Positions 7,252 to 17,381 of a stretch of 64,000 bases of DNA are shown piece after piece. The position numbers and the translations under genes are program-made. Source of the stretch: Oppiella nova (Eukaryota; Arthropoda; Arachnida; Sarcoptiformes; Oppiidae). Below the pieces are notes generated by a model. The model was not told the origin of the DNA, did not search any database, and worked only from the letters and a program-made list of their open reading frames with translations. Location: contig CAJPVJ010000003.1 of assembly GCA_905397405.1 (NCBI GenBank), positions 1-64,000 on the forward strand, read 5' to 3'. Every line of letters starts with the position of its first letter. Position 1 is the stretch's first letter.

Positions 7252-9453
7252 ATGTACAACTTCTTCCCTTTGAGACATGCATTTAAAATGCATCCTCTAG
7301 TACTTTCTATGGCTTTAACTATTCCATCTGTTGTTTATGCGGAAGAAAAAACAGAAACAGTGGCTTTACCAACAATCAAAATACAAGCAAAAAATGAAAA
7401 TTCAGCGATTACAGAAGGGACTCAAAGCTATACAGCCAAAAGTACAAATACTTCAACAAAATTAAACTTGTCCCTTCGTGAAACACCTCAATCTGTCAAA
7501 GTTTTAACACGTGAATATTTAGATGACCGAAACATTGATTCTTTTCAAGATTTAATGAATACCATTACAGGTGTTTCAACCTCGCGTACCGATGAACGTC
7601 AGTCTGTTTACGCTCGAGGCTTTCAGGTCGATTACTATTTAATAGATGGAATGCCGAGTACCACAAACTTAGGTGCAGGTGACCTTGATTTAGATATTTA
7701 TGATCGTGTAGAAGTTGTTAAAGGTGCAAATGGACTTACCACAGGTGCTGGTAACCCTGCAATGGGGCTGAATATGGTCCGTAAACATGCCAATGCAAAA
7801 GAATTGACGGGTAATCTGAGCACTTCATTCGGTTCTTGGAATGCATGGAGTAGCTCTGCGGATATTTCTACTCCACTGAACGAAGATGGTTCACTTCGTG
7901 GACGTATGTTCGTCAAACATGCTGATGAAAAATCCTTTATGGATTTTTATGAAAAAGAACGCAATGTATTTTATGGTGCGATTGATTACGATTTGAGTGA
8001 TAAAACTAGTATGTCACTAGGCGCAACTTATCAAGAGTTACAACGTGATGGTATTCGTTGGGGAGGCACTCCAGCATTTTATGATGATGGAAGTCGTACT
8101 AACTTTGATCGAAGCTTAACGGTAACTGCACCTTGGACTTTTTGGGATGTAAATACCACAGCAGTATTCGCCAATTTAAAACAGAATTTATTCAATGATG
8201 TTAATTTAAATGTTGCATATACCTTTCGTAAAGAAGATGTAAATACCCTTCTGCTTTACACTGGAGGGCAAGTAAACAAAGCAACCAATACCAGCCCACT
8301 GAAAAATAAACCTGATCCTAAGACAGGTAAAATCACAGATAATGTTTCAGTATATGGCTCTGAAGCAAGGAATGAAGAAAATAACATTGATCTTTTCATC
8401 AACGCGCCTTTTACACTATTTAACCGCCCACAAGAAATAATTATTGGTGGTTCATGGAATAGAAATGAGAAGACCAAGGATATTTTTGGGGGATCCAATA
8501 CTAAAAATGAAGTCGAGAAGTATTTAGGCGGTCCGCTCGACTATAACAATATGGCACAACCACTACTTCAATCTGTCATTTTGAATGGTGTAAATGCTCT
8601 GAATCAAACGACTCAAACTTCAGCTTATATTTCTGGTAAATTTCAAATTCTCGATCCATTAAAAGTGATTGCAGGGACGCGATTATCTAATTGGAAATAT
8701 GAGTCTGAAAATGGTGTAGGCAATCGTGAATTTAACAATGAAGTAACACCTTATATTGGTGCTATTTATGATTTTGCAAAAGATCATTCTGTTTATGTCA
8801 GCTATACAGACATTTTTAAACCACAAAGCCGTAAAGGTGTGAATGATCAATATCTAGATCCTGCGAATGGTAAAAACTACGAAGCTGGTTTAAAAAGTGA
8901 ATGGTTTGGTGGACGTTTAAATACAGCTTTATCACTATTCCGCATTGAACAATCTAATTTTGCTGAAGCAATAACAGGACAATTTATTGTACGTAATGGT
9001 CAGCTTACAAATGAACAAGCTTATCGTGGTGTAGATGGAGTTGAAAGTAAAGGCTTTGAATTTGAAGCAGATGGGGAAATTAATGAACACTGGGGCGTTA
9101 ATTTTGGTATTGCTAATTTTGAAGCAAAAGATGCAAAAGGTGTAAAGGTTAATACAACGAATTCACGTACAACATCTAATCTATTTGTGAAATATAAAGT
9201 AGATCTATGGAGTGCTGGACTAGGTTTAAATTACAAGAGTAAATACTATACGGGTACTGGAAATACACGTATAGATCAAGATGCTTTTGTACTTGCTAGT
9301 GCGATGTTAGGCTATCAAGTTGATAAAAATATTAAGCTTCAGCTGAACGTTGACAATATTTTTGACAAGAAATACTACGAAGGTATTGGTGCAAACTCTA
9401 TGAATTGGGGTACACCAAGAAATGCCACATTAAGTGTCCGCTATAATTTTTAA
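7252..9453 (+). CDS. TonB-dependent ferric siderophore receptor (FhuE-like)
   Basis: A 733-aa outer membrane receptor. A signal peptide ends at about residue 30 (SVVYA-EE). The plug domain follows, with LRETPQSVKVLTREYLDD and RGFQVDYYLIDGMP, then RVEVVKGANGLTTGAGNPAMGLNMVRK, typical of FhuE/FpvA-like hydroxamate receptors. The beta-barrel ends in LSVRYNF with the terminal Phe needed for assembly. Length is normal for the TonB-siderophore receptor family. The upstream Fur box indicates iron repression. No siderophore synthesis genes are near, so it probably imports a xenosiderophore. A terminator lies at 9467-9492. Confidence 0.9.
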   Translation: MYNFFPLRHAFKMHPLVLSMALTIPSVVYAEEKTETVALPTIKIQAKNENSAITEGTQSYTAKSTNTSTKLNLSLRETPQSVKVLTREYLDDRNIDSFQDLMNTITGVSTSRTDERQSVYARGFQVDYYLIDGMPSTTNLGAGDLDLDIYDRVEVVKGANGLTTGAGNPAMGLNMVRKHANAKELTGNLSTSFGSWNAWSSSADISTPLNEDGSLRGRMFVKHADEKSFMDFYEKERNVFYGAIDYDLSDKTSMSLGATYQELQRDGIRWGGTPAFYDDGSRTNFDRSLTVTAPWTFWDVNTTAVFANLKQNLFNDVNLNVAYTFRKEDVNTLLLYTGGQVNKATNTSPLKNKPDPKTGKITDNVSVYGSEARNEENNIDLFINAPFTLFNRPQEIIIGGSWNRNEKTKDIFGGSNTKNEVEKYLGGPLDYNNMAQPLLQSVILNGVNALNQTTQTSAYISGKFQILDPLKVIAGTRLSNWKYESENGVGNREFNNEVTPYIGAIYDFAKDHSVYVSYTDIFKPQSRKGVNDQYLDPANGKNYEAGLKSEWFGGRLNTALSLFRIEQSNFAEAITGQFIVRNGQLTNEQAYRGVDGVESKGFEFEADGEINEHWGVNFGIANFEAKDAKGVKVNTTNSRTTSNLFVKYKVDLWSAGLGLNYKSKYYTGTGNTRIDQDAFVLASAMLGYQVDKNIKLQLNVDNIFDKKYYEGIGANSMNWGTPRNATLSVRYNF

Positions 9454-9466
9454 TCCATTTTAAATT

Positions 9467-9492
9467 AAACCCTCTATTTTATTAGAGGGTTT
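9467..9492. terminator. Terminator between convergent genes
   Basis: AAACCCTCTA and TAGAGGGTTT pair around a 6-base T-rich loop, 13 bp after the receptor stop. A-rich and T-rich flanks would allow it to serve the minus-strand metC gene too. Confidence 0.8.
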
Positions 9493-9553
9493 CTTCTATA
9501 GTCTTGCTATATTGGATATTTAAGGTCTCATTTTACGATAAAGTATAATGAAA

Positions 9554-10723
9554 TTAAGCTATCGCACGCTGCGCAATAGCCAAAGCCTCATCCAAATCCG
9601 CTTTTAAATCGTCTATATGTTCAAGTCCTGCATGTAGGCGCACCAAATATCCACGACTAGGCAAATGACTTTGAGTTCGATAAGGTATACCAACTGGCAA
9701 AATCAGACTTTCAAATCCACCCCATGACAATCCGATGTGGAAAAGCTTTAAAGAATCAAAGAAAGCCTCTACAAAGCGCGGATTGTTTTGTTTTAGGTAA
9801 AAGGAGAATAAGCCTGTAGAACCAGAGAAGCTCTGTTGCCATAATTTGTGATATGGATTCATTACTAAAGCTGGATGGTTTACCAGATCGATTGCTGGAT
9901 GTTCATTTAGATAATGAGCGAGTATTACGCCATTCTCTTCATGCTGTTTTAAGCGAACGGCTAAACTACGCAATCCACGCGATGCTAGATAAATATCATC
10001 TGGACTTGTTGTTTCACCAAAAAAATGTACAACTTTATTTAATTGCTCTATGGATGCTGCATTTGCTGTTGCAGTTCCCATGAGAATGTCAGAATGCCCA
10101 CCAATATATTTTGTGACAGCCTGAATTGAGACATCTGCTCCATGTTTTAAAGGTTGAAAAAACAATGGGGTTGCCCAAGAGTTATCTACTAAAACCTTGG
10201 CATTCATTTGATGGCTTATTTCTGAGATTGCGGCAATATCGCTAATTTCAAAAGTAATTGAACCTGGTGACTCTACAAAGACCACACTGGTTTTTTGATT
10301 AATTTTGTTGTTTAACTCATCTAAATCACATGAGTTAAAGTATTCAACATGGATTCCCAGTTTGGGCAACATACTGTCTGCAAAACTTCGTGTTGGCCCG
10401 TAAATATTATCAGCAATCAGAACATGATCACCTGCTGCAACAAATGCCATTAATGCATGAGTACAAGCCGATAGTCCAGATGGGAAAACCATGCATCCTG
10501 CACCATCTTCTAATGCATTAATTGCACTTTCAAAAGACTTTGCTGTAGCAGCACCAAAACGGCCATAATGTTTATAAACACCACCATTTTGCTTATGATC
10601 TTCCCATTCTTTAAAACTATTGACGACGATAGTTGAACCTCGATAAACAGGTGTGTTCACCAAACCATCAAAACGCTGAGGGGTTCTTCCCAAATTTATG
10701 ACTTGTGTACAAAAGTGATTCAT
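9554..10723 (-). CDS. metC: Cystathionine beta-lyase-type PLP enzyme
   Basis: A 389-aa Cys/Met-metabolism PLP enzyme (fold type I). The PLP-binding lysine is about K205 in AVTKYIGGHSD, matching E. coli MetC. FPSGLSACTHALMAF (phosphate site), VDNSWATPLFFQPL (cofactor-ring Asp) and LHAGLEH near the C-terminus are also present. MetC cleaves cystathionine to homocysteine, pyruvate and ammonia; related lyases act on cysteine or methionine, and sequence alone does not exclude these. A perfect palindrome lies upstream (10853-10871). An Lrp-type regulator, often paired with this family, is now 18 kb away, beside a small metC-like remnant. Confidence 0.85.
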   Translation of the reverse strand: MNHFCTQVINLGRTPQRFDGLVNTPVYRGSTIVVNSFKEWEDHKQNGGVYKHYGRFGAATAKSFESAINALEDGAGCMVFPSGLSACTHALMAFVAAGDHVLIADNIYGPTRSFADSMLPKLGIHVEYFNSCDLDELNNKINQKTSVVFVESPGSITFEISDIAAISEISHQMNAKVLVDNSWATPLFFQPLKHGADVSIQAVTKYIGGHSDILMGTATANAASIEQLNKVVHFFGETTSPDDIYLASRGLRSLAVRLKQHEENGVILAHYLNEHPAIDLVNHPALVMNPYHKLWQQSFSGSTGLFSFYLKQNNPRFVEAFFDSLKLFHIGLSWGGFESLILPVGIPYRTQSHLPSRGYLVRLHAGLEHIDDLKADLDEALAIAQRAIA

Positions 10724-10852
10724 AGCAGCACCTGCATGATTTCTAACAAATATTTCTACAACTAATGATAGATAAAATGCATAGAATTTTTATTTTAAAT
10801 AAATCACTATTTTTCAAATAATATAGAATATAAATCCGTATTTGAATATTTA

Positions 10853-10871
10853 ATGGGAATTTTATTCCCAT
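10853..10871. promoter_or_regulatory. 19-bp palindrome upstream of metC
   Basis: ATGGGAAT and ATTCCCAT flank a TTT centre, 130 bp upstream of metC. The geometry (near-15-bp dyad with a three-base AT centre) is Lrp-like. The rest of the 10724-11129 gap is AT-rich; the only other structure is a CGCTAA/TTAGCG hairpin at 11026-11052, which could end the crotonase transcript. Confidence 0.45.
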
Positions 10872-11129
10872 AATGACATGATAAGGTAAATATTTATAAT
10901 GTGGCTGATTGATATGCTTATTGCTTTATTAAATAATTTTTTAAGGGGCATTTGTTTAAAAATATGATTCGTAGATCTGATTTTTATTGGTAATTTACTT
11001 TTTCTACTATTTATTGCTCGCTACTCGCTAATAGTCAGACCATCCGTTAGCGTTTGGAAAATACTTAAAATCACAATTTCATCAAGCATATTGTGGTTTA
11101 AATTCATTTAAACAGAGATCGGTGGTATT

Positions 11130-11915
11130 TCAAACTTTTTTAAAATCTGGACGTCTTTTTTCTAAAAATGCAGCCATACCCTCCTTAACGGTGATATCAA
11201 AACTAACTGCTGCAATAGCTCGTGCTTCTAGCTCTAAATGAGTTTCCAAACTATTTTGATGGCTAGAAAGTAGTAATTGGCGAATATTATTGAGTGCAGG
11301 CAAAGGCTGATTTGCCAACAAAGTTACATTTTCTTTTACTTGTTGATCAAAGTCTGCATCTGAAAAAACCATTGTTAATAATCCATATTCAAGTGCCGTA
11401 TTTGCACTCATTTTTTTATTTATCATTAAAATTTCCTGAGCTCGTCGCAAACCCACAATTTTGGGTAAATACCAAGTGAGCCCTGCATCAGGACTGAGTC
11501 CTATACCAGTATATGCTGGGCAAAATTGAGCTGAATCTTTTGCTATAACGATGTCACCAATGAGCGATAAACTCATACCAGCACCAGCTGCAGTGCCATT
11601 TACAGCAACTAAAAGTGGTTTATTCATTCTAATAAAACGGGAAATCGCGAGATGAAGAATTCCAGCAAGTTTACTTAAAAATTCTGAGATATTATCACCA
11701 GCAGCTTGAAACTCTTCTAAATCACCGCCTGTGCAAAAAAAGGGACCTTCTGCACTTAGAACCACACAGCGTATGAATTTATTTTGATCACAATAAATAG
11801 CTGCCTTTAATAATTCTTCAGCAAGATTTAGCGTGATGGCATTGCCGCTTTTAGGTCGATTTAACTTGATATACGCTATATCATTTTGTACTGTAACCAA
11901 AATTTCCTTGTACAT
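11130..11915 (-). CDS. Enoyl-CoA hydratase/isomerase (PaaG-like)
   Basis: A 261-aa crotonase. GGDLEEFQ and VNGTAAGAGMSLSLIGD provide the CoA and oxyanion-hole segments; IGLSPDAGLTWYLPKIVG resembles PaaG isomerases, with Asp where hydratases have the second catalytic Glu. Isomerisation of a double bond or a specialised hydration is therefore more likely than plain crotonase activity. The frame is open to 11984, but the ATG at 11915 has AAGGAT 6 bases upstream and starts the family domain. It follows the acyl-CoA dehydrogenase gene by 213 bp and is probably part of the same beta-oxidation unit of the island. Confidence 0.82.
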   Translation of the reverse strand: MYKEILVTVQNDIAYIKLNRPKSGNAITLNLAEELLKAAIYCDQNKFIRCVVLSAEGPFFCTGGDLEEFQAAGDNISEFLSKLAGILHLAISRFIRMNKPLLVAVNGTAAGAGMSLSLIGDIVIAKDSAQFCPAYTGIGLSPDAGLTWYLPKIVGLRRAQEILMINKKMSANTALEYGLLTMVFSDADFDQQVKENVTLLANQPLPALNNIRQLLLSSHQNSLETHLELEARAIAAVSFDITVKEGMAAFLEKRRPDFKKV

Positions 11916-12128
11916 ACTTAAATCCTTATACTGATTAAAATAATTAACCTGCAGCTTAAAAATGGATTGCCTTAAAATTTTCAACGATGAGATTGTTCTA
12001 TTTATCTATCGCTTATATAAAGTGTATTTACACAGAAATGAATAGAATTATGAAAGAAATTATTATTCGAAAATTTTTGGATAAATTGATAAAAACGCTG
12101 ATTTTATATTTGAGAAAACTAAATAATA

Positions 12129-13349
12129 TTAACCAGAAAATGCTCTACCAAACAAATTCCGTGCAATCACCCAACGTTGAATTTCATTGGCGCCTTCATA
12201 GATTTCTCCAATTTTGGCATCTCTATAGATAGATTCCAGTGGATAATATTCCCCTGTTTCTTTAAGCTGTTGGACAAAGCCATATGCACCACAAACTTGA
12301 ATTGCATCTCGGGAGACCTCTACAGCTAATTGGCTGCCTGCAATTTTAGACATTGCTGCTTCAATTTCTGCGTTACCTTCAATATCATAACGATAAGCAG
12401 CTTTAATATATAAATTTCTGGCATTTTCAATATTGAGTGCGTGGTCAGAAAAAGTATATTGCCAATGTTGAAAACGGGCTAACTCTTGACCAAAAACTTT
12501 TCTGTTTTTGCTGTAATGAATAGCATAATCAAGCGCTGATTGAGCCATGCCTACGCCTATCGCACCAATACCCATTCTTCCAAGAGTCAAAGCAGCTAAA
12601 GCAACATTGAGTCCTTTTCCAACTTCACCAACAACATAGCTATCTAAAATAAAAACATCGTTAATGTGTACGTCTGCTGTAAGCTGTGCCTTATTGCCCA
12701 TTTTTATATCTGGATCTCCAACATGAATATTTTTATTGTCCATATCAATGAAAAACATGGTCAAACCGTTATCTGTAGCGCATAACACCAAAATATATTC
12801 TGCAACAACTGAGTTGGTAATCCAGCGCTTATGTGCATTAACAATCCAGCCACCTTCTACTTTTTGGGCATAGCTCTGCATAGATTGAACACTTAAATCT
12901 GTACTAGTTAATGGCTCACTTGTTGCGAATGCTCCAACAAAGGTACCTTTTACCAATTTACTTAAATACTTTTCTCGCAAATATGAGCTTGCTTTATTTA
13001 ACGTATTGCCGACCAATAGCGCTTGGCCATCAAATAAAGCAGAGGTGGTGCCAGCTGAATAATAAGCAAGCTCTTCCATAACCGTTAAAGTCGCTAAAGT
13101 TGGATATTTTAAACCACGTCCTCCAACATCTTTTGCAAAAGGAATTTGGTATAAACCATGTTCAGCCATGAGATCAAAAACTTCTCTTGGAAAACTGGAT
13201 TTACTTTCTATAGTATTATTTAATAAAGGTGCTTTTGGTTTAATATACTTCTCAGCAAAATTTCGAGCTTTATTCCGAATTTCTTTGGTTTCTTCAGGCA
13301 AAAAAATATCATTAAACATTTTTTCAGAATTTCTGATTAGCATATCCAT
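12129..13349 (-). CDS. Acyl-CoA dehydrogenase
   Basis: An about 406-aa flavin acyl-CoA dehydrogenase, whose reaction would give the 2-enoyl-CoA. The FAD/substrate segment FATSEPLTSTD and RWITNS lie in the middle, and the C-terminus has GAYGFVQQL, YRDAKIGEIYEGANEIQRWVIAR with the catalytic Glu in YEGAN. Start is uncertain: the frame opens at 13370 and ATGs lie at 13349, 13343 and 13319; 13349 has a weak GGA upstream. It belongs to the hydrocarbon-oxidation island. The substrate is unknown. Confidence 0.85.
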   Translation of the reverse strand: MDMLIRNSEKMFNDIFLPEETKEIRNKARNFAEKYIKPKAPLLNNTIESKSSFPREVFDLMAEHGLYQIPFAKDVGGRGLKYPTLATLTVMEELAYYSAGTTSALFDGQALLVGNTLNKASSYLREKYLSKLVKGTFVGAFATSEPLTSTDLSVQSMQSYAQKVEGGWIVNAHKRWITNSVVAEYILVLCATDNGLTMFFIDMDNKNIHVGDPDIKMGNKAQLTADVHINDVFILDSYVVGEVGKGLNVALAALTLGRMGIGAIGVGMAQSALDYAIHYSKNRKVFGQELARFQHWQYTFSDHALNIENARNLYIKAAYRYDIEGNAEIEAAMSKIAGSQLAVEVSRDAIQVCGAYGFVQQLKETGEYYPLESIYRDAKIGEIYEGANEIQRWVIARNLFGRAFSG

Positions 13350-13516
13350 ATGAATATTCCATATTATCATTAAGAAAAATTATATAAATAAAACAAAAAG
13401 TGCCGTATAGCACACCTCCAAAATGGATACTTTTGACATTCCATTTTATAGATTACTTGTACATGATAAAGGTATTAATTTAACTGTTTGCCTTTGATAT
13501 GTATAAATGTTCTTTT

Positions 13517-14608
13517 TTAAAAGCGATAGCCAATACCCATGTAACTAATCAATGGATCAACATCAATTTTAACTTTTCCTGAAATCAGGTTTTGATTGTT
13601 ATTTTGGTTATTTACATCAATTTTCGCGTCAATATCCATTTTCGAATAAGACAATGAAGCTACAGCAAACCAATTCGAGTTAAAGTCATAATTAAATCCG
13701 ACACTAAATACTGGCACAAAAGTATTTCTGGTGCTGATTTTAATAATCGGTTTAGCATCTGAACTTATGCCAGCGAGGCTATCCCCCGCTTTACCTGTGA
13801 GAATATTCTGCACCCGATGACCCGCAAGAATGAGGTCATTTTCAATCCCTGAATTGATTTTTACATTTTCTAAATAGGCATATAGTATGCCAACACCAAC
13901 ATACGGACGAAATTTGTTAATACCGCTTATACCAAACTGATAATGGGCTTCAATTGCGGGCATCCAAACTTTAGTATTGATTGCATATTTGGACTGAGCA
14001 AGATCAGTTACATAGATTTGTTGTGAAATGGGGATATTATTTGTACCAATAAGTGCCGTTGATGTTGGCGGCAGATCAACCTGACCAATAACAGGAGCAT
14101 ATATTTCACCAATTCCTTTTGCCTTAACCTTAGGTGGTATACCCGCTTTAAGTTCTAACGAAATATTATCATTTAAATAATAATTAAACATGATACCTAG
14201 GGTATTAATGTCTTCAACTTCCAGGCCAGTATTAGGACTCGTCCAATTAGAGGGTTGATTTAAAGTAACAGTACCACTTAAATCAGCTGAAAGACTTGAT
14301 ATACCAAGACCTTGTATAGTTGAAATTACCGTATGTACTTGTTGCCCTTGAATTGTTGATTGATCAATTGCACCCAGAATATTCTGGGTTGTGACATCAC
14401 CTACTGTATAAGTACTACCTGCTGGGATCGTTGTCGTAATATCTATATTATTTGCATCACCTAAGGGTTTGGCATACAACCAGCCGATAGAAATCGAATA
14501 GCGTTTAAAATCTGTTTTATCACTCAATTTAAAATAGGGAGTGGCATAAACAGTTTGTGCAGATATAGCACATATACTTAAAGTATATATATAATTTTTT
14601 AATTTCAT
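13517..14608 (-). CDS. Outer membrane beta-barrel protein (OmpW/AlkL-like role)
   Basis: A 363-aa predicted outer membrane protein. The start at 14608 has AGGATGG upstream and is followed by a clean signal peptide (KNYIYTLSICAISAQTVYA). OmpW-like features are the IGWLYAKPLGDAN first strand, GIMFNYYLNDNISLELKAGIPPK, and PYVGVGILYAYL; the last strand ends in GIGYRF with a C-terminal Phe. It is longer than OmpW/AlkL (about 210-230 aa), with inserted polar loops. AlkL imports alkanes in Pseudomonas; the same role is inferred here from the gene neighbourhood. A longer frame upstream to 14722 runs through the promoter region. Confidence 0.75.
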   Translation of the reverse strand: MKLKNYIYTLSICAISAQTVYATPYFKLSDKTDFKRYSISIGWLYAKPLGDANNIDITTTIPAGSTYTVGDVTTQNILGAIDQSTIQGQQVHTVISTIQGLGISSLSADLSGTVTLNQPSNWTSPNTGLEVEDINTLGIMFNYYLNDNISLELKAGIPPKVKAKGIGEIYAPVIGQVDLPPTSTALIGTNNIPISQQIYVTDLAQSKYAINTKVWMPAIEAHYQFGISGINKFRPYVGVGILYAYLENVKINSGIENDLILAGHRVQNILTGKAGDSLAGISSDAKPIIKISTRNTFVPVFSVGFNYDFNSNWFAVASLSYSKMDIDAKIDVNNQNNNQNLISGKVKIDVDPLISYMGIGYRF

Positions 14609-14650
14609 GGATCCATCCTGGATAATAGGTTTTAGTAGTTTGAATGAATA

Positions 14651-14686
14651 TTTGACGACAAAATTGAATTCATTTGTATCGTCAAA
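14651..14686. promoter_or_regulatory. Inverted repeat upstream of the outer membrane protein gene
   Basis: TTTGACGA (14651-14658) and TCGTCAAA (14679-14686) are perfect arms around a GAATTC-centred spacer that carries a further CAAA/TTTG pair. The right arm overlaps the shared 19-bp motif at 14681-14699. It is 43-78 bp upstream of the gene start. Confidence 0.5.
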
Positions 14687-14699
14687 AAGAACTAATTTA
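14681..14699 (-). promoter_or_regulatory. Shared island motif, copy A
   Basis: On the plus strand it reads GTCAAAAAGAACTAATTTA. Two near-identical copies occur at 22926 and 24924. It is 73 bp upstream of the outer membrane protein gene. On the minus strand it reads as TAAATTAGTTCTTTTTGAC, ending in a -35-like TTGAC, the position expected for an activator of the AlkS/MalT class. Confidence 0.6.
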
Positions 14700-14762
14700 T
14701 TAAAATTTTTTAATGATGACATAAAGCCATTTTTTTATTTTGCTAAAAAAAAGTAGTGTTCT

Positions 14763-17360
14763 TTAAATTAATGCATATTTTCTAGCAACAACCAATGCCC
14801 CAGTTCTATTTTTTACACCTAATTTTATATAAATATTATTAATATGCCATTTTACAGTTGAAAGTGAGATAAATAGCTCATCTGCTATTTGTTTGTATTT
14901 TAAACCTGATTCTAACATGGCCAATAATTCTAGCTCTCTTTTTGAAAAATTTTCTTTATTAAATTTAATCTGCTCATTTTCATCACCTAAAGGAAGATAG
15001 CTACTCAATTCATTGATCAAATTTTTATAATTTTCATCTAAAGTAGATGCTGAACTCTTAATTAATTGAAGTGAATCTATAGAAAATTTTTCAAAATCAA
15101 TAAATACGCTAAAATATCCATTTTCAGTAGCCAAAAATAAAGCATGTTTAATCCGATCCAATGCTTCTTTCTTATTGTTTTCATATTTTAAGGCAATAAA
15201 TGATTTTAAAATTAAAATTTTACTGAGCAAAAATTGATTGTTTTGCAATTGATTGTCATAAAGGAATTCATCAAGAAGATTACATGCCAACTTTAGGTTG
15301 TTTTTATTCAATTGTACTAATATATTGATATATTTATGATATATTTTAACTTCTAAGCACTGATCAGTACTGTCTTCCATGCTAATATCTATGCTATTTA
15401 AATAACTAACGCCTTTTTCAGTTTTATTTGAAAGTAAATACAATTCAACTTGCAGGTAATTGAGTAATATCTTTAGCCGTTGCGGATAAATTGAGATAAT
15501 ATCTTGAAGGTTCTCTCGTAAATTTTGTGTGTCAGTCCAATTTTTTTGCAGTTTATAAGAAGTCGAAATTCCAGCGAATGCTGTTTCAACTAAACCATGA
15601 TTTTTAATATTTTTATATCCAATTTCAACATATTCTTGAGCTTTTGAAATTTGATTTAATTCATAGTAAATGGCTGATAATAGTTGTGAAATTGTAGGTA
15701 AAATAGAAGCATCTTCACCTATTTCTTCAATTGTTTTATAAAATTGCCTTTCTAAAATTTTTTGTGCACGATTATATAGACCACAATCAAAAATAAATAA
15801 GCCGTAAAGTAGATTAACCCAAATTTCGCCATATATACTGTCTGTATCTCTAATCACTTGTAGTGCGTATTCGATCGATTTTTGAGCTGAATCATAGTCA
15901 ACATCCAATCTATAACTTAAGTAACTTGCACAAGATACAACTGCCTTATCAAAATTATCGGTGTTTTTATTTTTTTTAAACCAAGATTTTGATTTTTCTA
16001 AACTTATTTGTCGTTTATCCTGAAATGTTAATAAGACAATTTCAATCGAATCTAATTTAGCTGAATAAAACTGAAAATCCATTTCATTTAGATACTGATC
16101 ATTTTGTAAAGCCACTCTGAGGTCATTTACTCTTTGTTTTGACTCCTCCCATTGATATGAAAATGCGAGTGACCATGCCAGCCAGTAAATTATTTTATTC
16201 CAATTAAAATATTTCTCATCTTTTAACTCCTTGACCCAATTAATTACTGTAGGTAATTCGCCTAAATTCTTAACTAAAATTTCACTGGTTTTATCAATAA
16301 CTAGATTTTGAATATGTGGGTCTTGACTTAATTTTGCATAATAAGCAGATTTTTTATAATATTGATTTCTAATTGACCATATTGATGCTCGAACAAGTAT
16401 TTTTTTTGACTTATTATCAACTTGTTGACTGAGTATGAATTCACGTAAGAGTGGATGAACTTTAAATTCTCTATTATTTCGATCTATATTTTCTATAAAT
16501 GCTCCGCTATGATACAACTGTTTTAATCTGAATTTACTATCAGTGAACTTTAAAGCATAGTTGCAAAGTTCAGCATTCGCCATTTCAAGGGTAGAAAAAC
16601 CTACCAGGAATTCTTGCATATCAGAATCCAAATTATCTAAAATTTGTTCTTTAAAAAGCTGTGAAAATGCATAATCCTCACCCGAAAGCTCAAATAGCTT
16701 TCGTACATTCTCTTTATTATTTAATAAATCCTTACAAATAGATATGGCATATGGCCATCCTTGTGTTTTATTAAAAATAAACTCAAGTTGACTATTTGAA
16801 ATATTCGTATCTAAATATTCGGAAACTTCGAAGCTATTAAAGCTTAAATTTGATGAATTGAATATTTTAATTTTCTGATTCAACTCTAAATGTGATATTT
16901 TAAATTTTGGAAATATACGTGATGCAATGATGACATGCCAGTTAACTTTTTTGATATCTAATAAAGCATCAATCTCATTATTAAAGCTAGTGCACTCTAT
17001 TTTTTCATAATCATCAATAAAAATATAACATTGACCTGAAGTATATCTTTGTAAAATTTTTTCAATCGTTGAATCTTGTTCTAATTGATGATTAAAAAAA
17101 TGACTTAAAGCCGTCAACAGAGAAGAGCTTCCTTGCTTTAGGTCAAAATTTGTCTTATCTAGCCAAATGCAGCAAATATCATCACTTATTTTCTCGAAAT
17201 ATTCAAAGCAGTAGGTCAAAACTGATGTCTTACCATAACCATCTGGTGCAAATAAGAAATTGAGCTGGATATTCTCTATAGATTGTAGAACTTTATAAAA
17301 ACAAGAATGAACATAAATATTTTCATTCCTATTGTGCCTTCCTTGATTTGTTGAAAGCAT
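14763..17360 (-). CDS. LAL-type (MalT/AlkS-like) LuxR regulator 1
   Basis: An 865-aa large ATP-binding LuxR regulator. Walker A is APDGYGKTS at about residues 38-46, Walker B is CYIFIDDYE near 115; a long helical-repeat domain fills the middle, and the LuxR helix-turn-helix occupies about 800-860 (FSKRELELLAMLESGLKYKQIADELF and STVKWHINNIYIKLGVKNRT). AlkS, the alkane-responsive activator, has this architecture. It follows the reductase gene on the same strand at 124 bp distance and precedes the outer membrane protein gene. The coding sequence is strikingly AT-rich, which hints at transfer. An imperfect inverted repeat sits upstream (17382-17426). Confidence 0.88.
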   Translation of the reverse strand: MLSTNQGRHNRNENIYVHSCFYKVLQSIENIQLNFLFAPDGYGKTSVLTYCFEYFEKISDDICCIWLDKTNFDLKQGSSSLLTALSHFFNHQLEQDSTIEKILQRYTSGQCYIFIDDYEKIECTSFNNEIDALLDIKKVNWHVIIASRIFPKFKISHLELNQKIKIFNSSNLSFNSFEVSEYLDTNISNSQLEFIFNKTQGWPYAISICKDLLNNKENVRKLFELSGEDYAFSQLFKEQILDNLDSDMQEFLVGFSTLEMANAELCNYALKFTDSKFRLKQLYHSGAFIENIDRNNREFKVHPLLREFILSQQVDNKSKKILVRASIWSIRNQYYKKSAYYAKLSQDPHIQNLVIDKTSEILVKNLGELPTVINWVKELKDEKYFNWNKIIYWLAWSLAFSYQWEESKQRVNDLRVALQNDQYLNEMDFQFYSAKLDSIEIVLLTFQDKRQISLEKSKSWFKKNKNTDNFDKAVVSCASYLSYRLDVDYDSAQKSIEYALQVIRDTDSIYGEIWVNLLYGLFIFDCGLYNRAQKILERQFYKTIEEIGEDASILPTISQLLSAIYYELNQISKAQEYVEIGYKNIKNHGLVETAFAGISTSYKLQKNWTDTQNLRENLQDIISIYPQRLKILLNYLQVELYLLSNKTEKGVSYLNSIDISMEDSTDQCLEVKIYHKYINILVQLNKNNLKLACNLLDEFLYDNQLQNNQFLLSKILILKSFIALKYENNKKEALDRIKHALFLATENGYFSVFIDFEKFSIDSLQLIKSSASTLDENYKNLINELSSYLPLGDENEQIKFNKENFSKRELELLAMLESGLKYKQIADELFISLSTVKWHINNIYIKLGVKNRTGALVVARKYALI

Positions 17361-17381
17361 TATCTTTCTTCCATAAATAAG

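Noticed and set aside
11987-12232. Plus-strand open frame between the crotonase and acyl-CoA dehydrogenase genes
   Set aside because: Half of it is antisense to the acyl-CoA dehydrogenase C-terminus and the rest is AT-rich; no domain is seen.
14609-14722. N-terminal extension of the outer membrane protein
   Set aside because: The open frame continues upstream, but the signal peptide and a strong ribosome-binding site mark the start at 14608, and the extension contains the shared promoter motif.
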